Part shown: piece by piece, positions 1 to 5,920 of the stretch
Layout of the letters: each line of letters begins with the position of its first letter
Numbering within the stretch: position 1 is the first letter of the stretch
NCBI GenBank assembly: GCA_964592855.1
Contig: CAZQKI010000229.1
Coordinates: forward strand, 1 to 6,942
DNA: 6,942 bases
Source of the DNA: JAAYLN01 sp964592855
GTDB lineage: Bacteria > Verrucomicrobiota > Kiritimatiellia > RFP12 > JAAYLN01
Direction: 5' to 3'
The notes under the pieces: generated by a model
What the model saw: only the letters and a program-made list of their open reading frames with translations
Databases searched by the model: none
Told to the model about the DNA's origin: nothing
Position numbers and translations under genes: made by a program

Positions 1-125
1 TCAGTGAGGCCTCTGGCCGGCTTTGCCGCCCAGTTGGATCGAGTGGGAGACTTGCGGCGCAGCTGCGCCCCTGCCGCCTGGATAGTCCCTTAGCTTTGTC
101 GCAAGCTTTGTCTTGAGTTTTGTCG
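1..125 (+). repeat. Dispersed repeat element, copy 1 (left end cut by window)
   Basis: This stretch shares its modules and orientation with 3961-4050. Both begin TCAGTGAGGCC, then have a CTGG...CCAG stem-loop (here 13-33, nine pairs, one C-C mismatch, TTT loop), then CAGTTGGATCGAG. Both end in three CTTTGTC-type 12-mers (here 94-125). The middle differs: this copy carries about 50 extra bases (44-93), including a GC-rich palindromic patch around 52-69. The stem is kept although its bases differ from those at 3973-3995, which suggests the fold matters. The window starts at the base matching 3961, so any GGGTTCA array in front of this copy would lie outside. No gene is visible here. Function is unknown. 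Confidence 0.75.
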
Positions 126-147
126 AGTGTTCGAGAAAGCGTACAAT
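120..147 (+). promoter_or_regulatory. Weak candidate promoter upstream of hisC
   Basis: TTGTCG (120-125, 4/6 match to the -35 consensus) is followed after 16 bases by TACAAT (142-147, 5/6 match to the -10 consensus). A transcript from here would have a leader of about 170 bases containing the inverted 12-mer array at 222-253. This is motif matching only. An alternative lies at 286-314, and the operon may be transcribed from outside the window. Confidence 0.22.
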
Positions 148-324
148 AAGGTGTGCAGAATGCCAGGGAAAACGGCACAAGAAGCCCTGAAGGCGGTTCT
201 CCGGCTAACGGATGAACCCGTCGACAAAGCTCGCGACAAAGCTCGCGACAAAGAATCGGCAGTGAATCGCCAACTGAGCGCATCCTTGACGATTCGGCCG
301 GTCTCGGCTACCTTTACCCCAATC
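126..324 (+). other. hisC upstream leader, no convincing gene
   Basis: The hisC frame stays open upstream to a GTG at 127. The extra 66 residues contain a DKARDKARDKE stretch translated from the repeat at 222-253 and resemble nothing in the HisC family, so I treat the region as non-coding. There is no run of His codons that would suggest a his attenuator leader peptide. A second weak promoter-like pair, TTGACG (286-291) and TACCTT (309-314) with a 17-base spacer, would start transcription almost at the hisC ATG. Confidence 0.5.
222..253 (-). repeat. Inverted 12-mer array (CGACAAAGCTCG units)
   Basis: Two full CGACAAAGCTCG units and a partial third lie in tandem. Read on the minus strand, the 32 bases match 94-125 at 28 of 32 positions and 4019-4050 at 30 of 32. 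Together with 94-125 it forms inverted arms separated by 96 bases, so a long hairpin in DNA or leader RNA is possible. It is a partial, inverted copy of the right-hand module of the dispersed element. Confidence 0.8.
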
Positions 325-1377
325 ATGTCCACTCCTCTTATCGCGCAGCATGTCGCGGCCATGTCGGGCTACACGCCCGGCGAGCAGCCCCGCGGCCGCG
401 ACATCATCAAGCTCAACACCAACGAAAACCCCTACCCGCCCTCCCCCGCCGTGGGCGCGGCGCTGGCGGGTTTCGACTTCGCCACGCTCCGCCGCTACCC
501 CGACCCGATGGGGACCGCCGTGCGCCAGCGGATCGCCGACATCCACGGCTGCGCGGTCGCGCAGATCTTCGCCGGCAACGGATCGGACGAGATCCTCGCC
601 CTGGCCACACGCGCCTTCGTCGAGGACGACGGCTCCATCGGCTATTTCGAGCCCTCCTACTCGCTCTACCCCGTCCTGGCCGAGATCCGCAAGGGGCGGC
701 AGCGCCCCGTCGCGCTCACACCGGACTACCAATGGTCCATCCCCGCCGGCTACGACGCGTCGCTCTTCTACCTGACGAATCCGAACGCGCCGACCAGCCT
801 GCTGCACGACAAGCGGACCCTCGCCGACTTCTGCACCCGATTCCCGGGCGTGGTCCTGATCGACGAGGCCTACGTCGACTTCGCACCGGTCCACTGCATG
901 GATCTGGCCACCGCCCCCGGCAACCGCAACGTCCTGGTCTCGCGGACGCTGTCGAAGTCCTTTTCCCTCGCCGGACTCCGCTTCGGGTACGTCATCGGCC
1001 CCGCCGACCTGATCGGCGCCATGTACAAGATCAAGGACTCCTACAACCTCGACGCGCTCACCCAGTGCCTGGCCCTGGCGGCGCTGAATGATCTCGACGG
1101 CATGCGCGCGAATGTCGCGCGCATCCTCAAGACGCGTCAGCGGCTGACCGATGCGCTGCGCGCCAACGGCTGGCGCGTGCTCGACTCCGCGACCAACTTC
1201 CTCTTCGCCCGCCCGCCCGGCGGCGATGCCGCGCGCGTCTTCAGCCGGCTGCGCGACGCCAGGATCTTCGTCCGCTATTTCCAGGGACCCACCACCGGCG
1301 ACTCGATCCGCATCACCATCGGAACCGACGCCGAAATCGACGCGCTGCTGCGCAAACTCGCAGAGGATGGACTATGA
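325..1377 (+). CDS. hisC: Histidinol-phosphate aminotransferase (HisC)
   Basis: A PLP-dependent fold-type I aminotransferase that converts imidazole-acetol phosphate plus glutamate to histidinol phosphate and 2-oxoglutarate. It is cytoplasmic and normally a homodimer. With the ATG at 325 it has 350 residues, the usual HisC length. Visible motifs: TNENPY (32-37), AGNGSDE (83-89) for cofactor phosphate binding, TNPNAPTS (151-158; the family usually has NPNNPTG), LIDEAYVDF (178-186) with the ring-nitrogen Asp at 180, and LSKSFSLAGLRFGY (209-222) with the Schiff-base Lys at 211 and Arg at 219. The substrate-carboxylate Arg is in SIRITIG at 329. The start was chosen by homology, because no Shine-Dalgarno motif precedes it. 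In-frame codons further upstream run through repeat sequence. Its stop overlaps the hisB start by four bases. Some HisC homologues also act on aromatic amino acids, but the his context supports this assignment. Confidence 0.95.
   Translation: MSTPLIAQHVAAMSGYTPGEQPRGRDIIKLNTNENPYPPSPAVGAALAGFDFATLRRYPDPMGTAVRQRIADIHGCAVAQIFAGNGSDEILALATRAFVEDDGSIGYFEPSYSLYPVLAEIRKGRQRPVALTPDYQWSIPAGYDASLFYLTNPNAPTSLLHDKRTLADFCTRFPGVVLIDEAYVDFAPVHCMDLATAPGNRNVLVSRTLSKSFSLAGLRFGYVIGPADLIGAMYKIKDSYNLDALTQCLALAALNDLDGMRANVARILKTRQRLTDALRANGWRVLDSATNFLFARPPGGDAARVFSRLRDARIFVRYFQGPTTGDSIRITIGTDAEIDALLRKLAEDGL
1362..1367 (+). promoter_or_regulatory. Ribosome binding site of hisB
   Basis: AGAGGA lies inside the end of hisC, six bases before the hisB ATG. 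Together with the ATGA overlap it points to translational coupling of hisB to hisC. Confidence 0.7.
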
Positions 1378-1964
1378 GCAACCGGACGGCCACCTTGCAC
1401 CGCAAAACCCGCGAGACCGACATCGCGATCACCCTCGATCTGGACGGCTCGGGAAAATGCGCCATCGAAACGGGCATGCCCTTCATGAACCACATGCTCG
1501 AGCTCTTTGCGCGCCATGCGCTAATCGACCTCGACCTCCAGGCCAAAGGCGACCTCGAGGTGGACTACCACCACACGGTGGAGGATGTCGGCCTCGTTCT
1601 CGGCACCTGCATCGACCAGGCCCTCGGGGAGCGGCGCGGCATCCGCCGCTACGGCTTCAGCCTCCTGCCGATGGACGAGTCGCTGGCGCAGGTGGCGGTC
1701 GATCTGGGCGGACGCCCATTCCTCGTCTACACCATCGCGGACAAAACGCCCCGCATCCGCGACTTCAATGTGAAGCTCATCGAGGAGTTCTTTCGCGCCT
1801 TCATCACGCAGGCGCGGATGAACCTCCACATCGCCCACCTCTACGGAAGCGAAGTGCACCACGCCTACGAAGCGGTATTCAAAGGGTTTGCGCGCGCCAT
1901 GCGGATGGCGGTCGAACGCGATCCCCGCGAGAGCGGCGTCCCGTCGTCCAAGGGAACCCTGTGA
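1374..1964 (+). CDS. hisB: Imidazoleglycerol-phosphate dehydratase (HisB, monofunctional)
   Basis: This enzyme dehydrates imidazole-glycerol phosphate to imidazole-acetol phosphate, the substrate of HisC encoded just upstream. It is a cytoplasmic Mn-dependent enzyme that forms a 24-mer in characterised relatives. The 196 residues match the monofunctional form; the histidinol-phosphatase domain of the enterobacterial bifunctional HisB is absent. Visible motifs: FMNHML (37-42, with the metal His at 40; the usual residue before it is Asp, here Asn), DYHHTVED (64-71) and HHAYEAVFKG (162-171). These two signatures hold the di-metal His and Glu ligands. The C-terminal SSKGTL is also typical. The ATG at 1374 overlaps the hisC stop as ATGA and has AGAGGA at ideal distance. 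The hisA start follows its stop after one base. Confidence 0.97.
   Translation: MSNRTATLHRKTRETDIAITLDLDGSGKCAIETGMPFMNHMLELFARHALIDLDLQAKGDLEVDYHHTVEDVGLVLGTCIDQALGERRGIRRYGFSLLPMDESLAQVAVDLGGRPFLVYTIADKTPRIRDFNVKLIEEFFRAFITQARMNLHIAHLYGSEVHHAYEAVFKGFARAMRMAVERDPRESGVPSSKGTL
1950..1955 (+). promoter_or_regulatory. Ribosome binding site of hisA
   Basis: AAGGGA, inside the last codons of hisB, sits ten bases before the hisA ATG at 1966. It favours this start over in-frame codons further upstream inside hisB. Confidence 0.55.
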
Positions 1965-1965
1965 A

Positions 1966-2694
1966 ATGATCATCTTTCCCGCCATCGACCTGCAAAAAGG
2001 CCGCTGCGTACGGCTCTGCCAGGGACGCGCCGACGCCGCGACCGTCTATGGCGACGATCCCGTGGCCATGGCTCTGCACTGGCAGAATTCGGGGGCGCAG
2101 GCGCTGCATGTCGTCGACCTCGACGGCGCCTTCCAGGGAGCCCCGGCCCATGCCGACGTGATCGCCCGGATCACGGCGGCCCTTTCGATCCCCGTGCAGA
2201 TGGGCGGCGGGCTCCGCACTGACGCCGATGTCCAGCTCATGCTCGACGCGGGCCTGGCCCGCGTGATCATCGGCACGCGCGCCCTCGACGACGGAGCGGC
2301 GCTGGCGCGGCTCGTCGCCCGGCATGGCGGCGACAGGATCGCTGTCGGCATCGACGCCCGCGACGGCTGGGTGCAGGTCAAGGGCTGGGTCGAGACGACG
2401 CAGGTCCGCGCCACCGATCTGGCCAAGCGCGTCTCCGCTCTCGGCGTCGGCACGATCATCTACACCGACACCGCAACCGACGGCATGCTGAAGGGGCCCA
2501 ACGTGGGGGCCATGGATCAGCTCTGCAAGTCGGTCACCTGCCAAGTCATCGCCTCGGGCGGGGTCAGCCGGCCCGCGGATGTGACGGCGCTGGCTGCGCT
2601 GAAGCACGCCAACCTGCTGGGCGCAATAGTCGGCAAGGCGCTCTACGAAGGGCGTACGACGCTGACCGAGCTGCTGGCTGCGGCGGAAGCATAG
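1966..2694 (+). CDS. hisA: ProFAR isomerase (HisA)
   Basis: 1-(5-phosphoribosyl)-5-[(5-phosphoribosylamino)methylideneamino]imidazole-4-carboxamide isomerase. It performs an Amadori rearrangement that opens the ribose of ProFAR to give PRFAR, the substrate of HisF/HisH. It is a cytoplasmic half-repeat TIM barrel. The 242 residues are typical. Visible motifs: FPAIDLQKGRCVRL (4-17) with catalytic Asp8, HVVDLDGA (48-55), QMGGGLRT (78-85, N-terminal phosphate site), the second catalytic Asp130 in VGIDARDG, YTDTATDGMLKGPN (166-179), and ASGGVSRPAD (196-205, C-terminal phosphate site). The ATG at 1966 starts exactly at the family N-terminus (MIIFPAIDL). A longer in-frame reading from 1888 only adds antisense-like residues within hisB. 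HisF is a close relative, but the first catalytic residue here is the HisA/HisF Asp in AIDL rather than the CLDV seen in HisF. Confidence 0.97.
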   Translation: MIIFPAIDLQKGRCVRLCQGRADAATVYGDDPVAMALHWQNSGAQALHVVDLDGAFQGAPAHADVIARITAALSIPVQMGGGLRTDADVQLMLDAGLARVIIGTRALDDGAALARLVARHGGDRIAVGIDARDGWVQVKGWVETTQVRATDLAKRVSALGVGTIIYTDTATDGMLKGPNVGAMDQLCKSVTCQVIASGGVSRPADVTALAALKHANLLGAIVGKALYEGRTTLTELLAAAEA

Positions 2695-2700
2695 GGCGTC

Positions 2701-3899
2701 ATGTTGTCGGTATTCTTCAAGACGGCCTGCATCTTCCTCATCAGTTCCGCCGGCTTCGTCCTGCGTCGGCGCGGGGTCATCGACACCCCCTTCAACCGCC
2801 AGCTCTCGCTGCTGCAGATCAACGTGATCTATCCGGCGTTGATTCTCTCCTCGCTGACGCGCAACTTCACGTGGACGACGCTGCTGGCGAACTGGATGCT
2901 CCCGGCGGGATCAGCCCTGATCATGGTGGTGGGATGGACGGTCGGCCTGCTCTGCATCCCCCTGCTGCGCCGGCAGGCGAAGCAGACGGCGGCAATGTTC
3001 CAGTTCCTGTGCACGATCAACAACTACTCCTTCCTCCCCATCATGCTCGCTGCCACAATGCTGGACGAGATGGGGGTGGCGCAGATCATCCTATCGGCGA
3101 TCGGCGCGGAGCTGGTTCTCTGGACGCTCGGCGTCCAGGCGCTGGCCCGGGGGCAGACGGGAATGGAGGGGGGCAGTTTCCCCGGCGCCCCCCTCCCTGG
3201 CTGTAAACGTCGCCGTGAAAACTCCCGAATCCGCCGGTTTNNNNNNNNNNNNNNNNNNNNNNNNNNNNNNNNNNNNNNNNNNNNNNNNNNNNNNNNNNNN
3301 NNNNNNNNNNNNNNNNNNNNNNNNNNNNNNNNNNNNNNNNCGCCCCCCTCCCTGGCTGTAAACGTCGCCGTGAAAACTCCCGAATCCGCCGGTTTCACCG
3401 GTTGAAGAACCTCTGTTCGATGCCGCTGCTGGCGATGGTATGCGGCGCCTGCTGGCTGTTGCTCCGCCACCAGGCGGGCGATACCATCGACGCTCTGCAG
3501 GCAACGGAGGCGGGAGGCGGCTTCGGCTCCATGATTTCCCAGGCGCTGCACATGACGGGACAGGCGACGATTCCCCTTTCGGCGATCATCGTGGGGTCGC
3601 GGATCGGCGAGATCCGGGGCGGTCAGATTTTCTCGAAGCTGATCGTGCTGTTGACCGTGCTGCGACTGGCGATCATTCCCGCGATCGCGACGGCGCTGAT
3701 CTTCTGGCTTCCCTTTCCGGCGGCGATACGGCCGGCCCTGCTGATCGTGGCGGCCCAGCCCTGCTCGATGGCGAGCGTCATGCTCGGGGAAGCCTACCAG
3801 TGCGATGCGCGTTTGGCGGCGGCGGCGGTGCTGGTGACCCATGCGCTCTGTCTCATCACGATTCCACTCTGGCTCTCCGCGCCCTGGTGGCCTGCATGA
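2701..3899 (+). CDS. AEC family (auxin efflux carrier-like) transporter, interrupted by assembly gap
   Basis: A predicted inner-membrane secondary transporter of the AEC/BART type; the substrate cannot be read from the sequence. It starts at an ATG six bases after the hisA stop, with AGGG at 2693-2696, so it is probably the last gene of the his transcript. The first part (2701-3240, 180 residues) has five hydrophobic segments: about 4-20, 38-55, 66-88, 97-118 and 126-146. These include NVIYPALIL and TINNYSFLPIML. The second part, after the N gap, has five more: LLAMVCGACWLLL, TGQATIPLSAIIVG, a segment near LTVLRLAIIPAIATALIFW, VAAQPCSMASVMLG, and LVTHALCLITIPLWL. Ten segments match the family. 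Read straight through 100 Ns the frame breaks. Collapsing the 55-bp duplication around the gap restores a single frame of 347 residues, slightly long for the family. The excess lies in the TM5-TM6 loop, which is encoded by a repeat-like insert. Confidence 0.85.
3186..3240 (+). repeat. 55-bp exact duplicate, left of gap
   Basis: Identical over all 55 bases to 3341-3395, and ends exactly where the Ns begin. Both copies lie in the same codon phase relative to the transporter. The pattern is that of two contig ends sharing one overlap. Confidence 0.97.
3241..3340. other. Assembly gap (100 Ns)
   Basis: Exactly 100 Ns, the conventional length for a scaffold gap of unknown size. It lies inside the transporter gene and is not biological sequence. 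The true missing length may be zero or negative (see the flanking duplicate). Confidence 0.99.
3341..3395 (+). repeat. 55-bp exact duplicate, right of gap
   Basis: Second copy of 3186-3240, starting at the first base after the Ns. From 3396 onward the sequence continues into the second half of the transporter (HRLKNLC...). Confidence 0.97.
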
Positions 3900-3942
3900 A
3901 GCCGGCCGGGGCGCCTGCAAAGCCAAAGGTTTTGAAGGCGAA

Positions 3943-4050
3943 GGGTTCAGGGTTCGGGGTTCAGTGAGGCCGCTGGCCCGGCTGCGCCGGGCCAGTTGGA
4001 TCGAGGCAGGAGAACAATCTTTGTCGCGAGCTTTGTCTTGAGCTTTGTCG
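3943..4050 (+). repeat. Dispersed repeat element, copy 2
   Basis: It sits in the convergent gap between the transporter and the minus-strand membrane genes. In order it has three tandem 7-mers GGGTTCA, GGGTTCG, GGGTTCA (3943-3963), a perfect stem-loop (3973-3995), GTTGGATCGAG, a short linker, and three CTTTGTC-type 12-mers (4019-4050). A run of nine Gs follows (4050-4058). It matches copy 1 at 1-125 module by module in the same orientation, with a shorter linker. The two direct copies bracket the his-transporter block. Confidence 0.8.
3973..3995. other. Strong stem-loop, possible bidirectional transcription barrier
   Basis: CTGGCCCGGC and GCCGGGCCAG form a perfect 10-bp, almost all-GC stem with a TGC loop. 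It lies about 75 bases after the transporter stop and about 90 bases after the end of the minus-strand gene, where a terminator is expected for both. No T-run follows on either strand, so a classical intrinsic terminator is not supported. It is also an integral part of the dispersed element. Confidence 0.4.
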
Positions 4051-4081
4051 GGGGGGGGCGAGGCCGGACAATGACCGGTGC

Positions 4082-4798
4082 TCATTTTTTCTTCGGTTCA
4101 AAGGCATCGCCAAAATGAACCAGGAAGAACTTCTTTTCGTTCGTCCACCAGCTCCGCTCTGCTTTCCCGAGCATCGGACGCATGCACGTCGTCATCTGCA
4201 GTGTGACGACAATGAGGATCAGCAGCCACAGCGTGATTCCACCTTGCCGTTGAAACAGGACGTTGGCCCTCAATTTCCCGACATACCGTGCGGCGAAAGC
4301 GACGGCGACAAGCCAGATCAGAAGTGTCAGCACGACAATGAACGGCAGGCTATCGGTGGACACGGCGAAGAGCCACGCCACGGGCGCCAGACCGACAAGC
4401 AGAAGTCCGACCATCGCCAGACAGGAGCAGCCGAGGGCGAAGGTTTGCGCCAGGGACAACGGGGCTCCCGCGACGCATGCGAACACGTAAAGGCTTGGGA
4501 AGCAGATCAGCAGCGAGCCAACGGCCACGAGCGGTGTCTTGATGGCATCCATGGCCGCCACCGGCCAACCGGCGAACAGCCCGATGGCCAGTCCGAACAC
4601 GGCATGACTGACGACGGCGACGGCCAGGAAGCGCGATGCCGTTGCATACAGGCCCTGCTGCTGAAACGCGATGGCATCGGAGACCTTCGCGGGGGCCTTC
4701 AGCAGGGCCGTGACGACATTGGCCATGCCCAGCTCCACGCCGTCGGCGGGAAGCGGAGGCGGGGCTGCAAATCGTGAACCGTTGTTGTTATCTGCCAT
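4082..4798 (-). CDS. Yip1-like five-TM membrane protein of unknown function (downstream paralog)
   Basis: 238 residues. A soluble, Pro/Ala-rich N-terminus (1-55) is followed by five hydrophobic segments at roughly 57-79, 88-109, 117-146, 151-171 and 188-203, then a charged tail ending EPKKK. The layout resembles small Yip1-domain-type membrane proteins; related PVC proteins are, as I recall, sometimes labelled actin-binding WH2, which the sequence does not support. Shared marks with the upstream neighbour are an AGW motif, a [IV]K-x-P segment opening the second membrane helix (IKTPL here), GLxPVA at the end of the third, and a [ML]RPxxG turn after the last. The start at 4798 was chosen because AGGAG (4809-4805) lies six bases before it. 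An ATG at 4804, directly abutting that motif, would add two residues and could instead use GGGAGG further upstream. Function and partner are unknown. Confidence 0.8.
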   Translation of the reverse strand: MADNNNGSRFAAPPPLPADGVELGMANVVTALLKAPAKVSDAIAFQQQGLYATASRFLAVAVVSHAVFGLAIGLFAGWPVAAMDAIKTPLVAVGSLLICFPSLYVFACVAGAPLSLAQTFALGCSCLAMVGLLLVGLAPVAWLFAVSTDSLPFIVVLTLLIWLVAVAFAARYVGKLRANVLFQRQGGITLWLLILIVVTLQMTTCMRPMLGKAERSWWTNEKKFFLVHFGDAFEPKKK

Positions 4799-4804
4799 GG
4801 TCAT

Positions 4805-4809
4805 CTCCT
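4805..4809 (-). promoter_or_regulatory. Ribosome binding site for the downstream membrane gene
   Basis: On the minus strand AGGAG directly abuts an ATG (4804) and is six bases before a second ATG (4798), which favours the second as the true start. It overlaps the TAG stop (4810-4808) of the upstream gene, suggesting coupled translation. Confidence 0.6.
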
Positions 4810-5515
4810 ATTTTCCTCCCGTCACGAGGAACGGGAGCACTTCTGTAAACACGAACTCATAGAAATTGCGATCTAGGCAGTCGGAACGCATGAAGGCTAC
4901 GGGATAGAACGGACTGCCCACAAACGGCCGGAGAATCCATGAAAACTGGCACCCGGCAAAGGCAAAGGCCGCGAGCCAGAGCAAGAACAAGGCCGGCACG
5001 GGACAGCGCGCGTTGACCACACGTCGCAATCCCTTCAGGAGGGTGGCGTTTCCGATGACGCCGGCGATGGCCAGGATGAAGATATGGGTCATCAGGATCA
5101 GGTTGTGGGAATAGCGCAGTTCGTCGTGCGTTCCGGCGTATGAAACGCCGGTGGCCAGGAAGAAGAGCGCAACCGGTACGAGGCCGAGGAGAATCCAGCA
5201 CCCCATGGTCATGGAGGCAAGAACGACAAAGACGGTTGAGCGAAAAGACAACCCCGATCCCAGAATGCTGGCGGTCATCCAGTTGAACACGGCGACAATC
5301 GCTGTCGTCCCCAGAAACAACACAGGCAATTTCACGGCGACGTAGACGGAGAGGCGGGGCGATCGCCATCCGGCGAGAACGGCTCCGTACAGGCCGCAGG
5401 CAAAAACCACGAACACCGCAAGACTCAGCAAGTCCCTCCAGCCAAGCTCATGCGCACGGAGGGCCTCCCAGAAGGCATTCCGATCCCACAGCAATGTGAT
5501 GGGCAGGGCTTTCAT
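4808..5515 (-). CDS. Yip1-like membrane protein of unknown function (upstream paralog)
   Basis: 235 residues with hydrophobic segments at about 28-49, 57-80, 92-124 (long, perhaps two passes), 138-160 and 174-196, and a polar C-terminus. It opens with a short amphipathic stretch (WDRNAFWEALRAHELG), typical of a cytosolic lead-in. Landmarks are LAGW (47-50), VKLPVLF (61-67), LGLVPVALFF (110-119), ILRPFVGSPFYPVAF (194-208) and NFYEFVF (217-223). Several of these align with the next gene, so the two look like a tandem duplication or a heteromeric pair. The ATG at 5515 is the first possible start, because an in-frame TAG lies one codon upstream. No clear Shine-Dalgarno precedes it. It is followed within ten bases by its paralog, forming a two-gene minus-strand operon. 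I cannot assign a biochemical function. Confidence 0.82.
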   Translation of the reverse strand: MKALPITLLWDRNAFWEALRAHELGWRDLLSLAVFVVFACGLYGAVLAGWRSPRLSVYVAVKLPVLFLGTTAIVAVFNWMTASILGSGLSFRSTVFVVLASMTMGCWILLGLVPVALFFLATGVSYAGTHDELRYSHNLILMTHIFILAIAGVIGNATLLKGLRRVVNARCPVPALFLLWLAAFAFAGCQFSWILRPFVGSPFYPVAFMRSDCLDRNFYEFVFTEVLPFLVTGGK

Positions 5516-5736
5516 TCGCTAGCGCCGGACGAATGGCGACGCTCCACATACGCCATTACGCCCAGACGATGAAGAGAGGATTGCACAAGGGCGATGACGG
5601 CGCAAGGGAAATTCGGTCGTTGCCGCGCCCCAAGGTTCTCATGAACGTAAATGCGAAGTTACCGGGGGGTGCGATTAGAGCGCATAACCGAGGCGTTTGA
5701 TTTAGTGAGTGTGAAAACCAATCAATCCGCAGGGTT
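5516..5736. other. Divergent intergenic region, left part
   Basis: No supported gene. This stretch should hold the promoter of the minus-strand membrane genes, but I find no -35/-10 pair of good quality on that strand. The base composition is clearly less GC-rich than the his genes, and no strong repeat was seen here. Confidence 0.5.
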
Positions 5737-5775
5737 CACCACGGAGACACGGAGGCACGGAGTCCGGGAGGGGAG

Positions 5776-5857
5776 GTTCACGCAAATTCAGGCTTGGCTG
5801 ACCGGCGGTTGCCGTTGAAACAAGCAGAGTTGCTGCCAATTCTGAATTTGCGTGAAC
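5776..5857. repeat. Inverted repeat 1 of the composite (16-bp perfect arms)
   Basis: GTTCACGCAAATTCAG (5776-5791) is the exact reverse complement of 5842-5857, with a 50-base spacer. Pairing resumes inward with TTGGC (5794-5798) and GCCAA (5835-5839) after a two-base mismatch, giving a long hairpin or cruciform. Confidence 0.85.
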
Positions 5858-5920
5858 ACCTGACAGGGAGCACGATCCATCCTGCATACGCGCAGATCAT
5901 CCCTGCCGTCTCATAAGGGT

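Larger units (their letters stand above)
3165..3401 (+). repeat. Hairpin-bounded repeat insert inside the transporter gene
   Basis: The left edge has a perfect 10-bp inverted repeat, GGAGGGGGGC (3165-3174) and GCCCCCCTCC (3187-3196). The right edge has CCGGT-TTC-ACCGG (3389-3401). GTGAAA and TTTCAC are also inverted inside. After removing the gap and one copy of the duplication, the insert is about 80 bases and is translated in frame as a Gly/Pro then Arg-rich loop (about residues 155-182) absent from typical AEC proteins. Membrane-segment homology resumes at LKNLCSMPLLAM. The exact boundaries are uncertain. Confidence 0.5.

Noticed and set aside
94..253. CRISPR-like array suggested by 12-mer repeats
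   Set aside because: The units are contiguous tandem 12-mers without spacers, and no cas gene is near.
127..324. N-terminal extension of HisC from a GTG at 127
   Set aside because: The 66 extra residues are low-complexity translation of repeat DNA (DKARDKARDKE) and do not belong to the HisC family. The normal N-terminus begins at 325.
205..894. 229-residue open frame on the minus strand across hisC
   Set aside because: It lies antisense to well-supported hisC codons; long antisense frames are expected in GC-rich coding DNA. The protein shows no recognisable motif.
1151..1969. 272-residue plus-strand frame spanning hisC and hisB
   Set aside because: It overlaps two certain genes in another frame and is Arg/Pro/Ala-rich nonsense typical of a shadow frame.
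2701..3899. Transporter as a true frameshifted pseudogene
   Set aside because: The apparent frameshift depends only on the arbitrary 100-N length. Overlaying the 55-bp duplicate gives one open frame.
3943..4058. Telomere-like or origin-like signal from the GGGTTCA units and G-run
   Set aside because: Only three 7-mer units are present, with no DnaA boxes or replication genes. It fits better as part of the dispersed intergenic element.
3024..4085. 353-residue minus-strand frame across the gap and second repeat
   Set aside because: It runs through Ns, is antisense to the transporter, and its ends are repeat translations (DKAQDKARDKD, EPRTLNPSPSKP). It is a known kind of spurious call.
4115..4777. 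220-residue plus-strand frame opposite the minus-strand membrane gene
   Set aside because: It is hydrophilic and rich in Gln, Asp and Arg with no motif, whereas the minus-strand reading gives clean membrane helices with a ribosome binding site.
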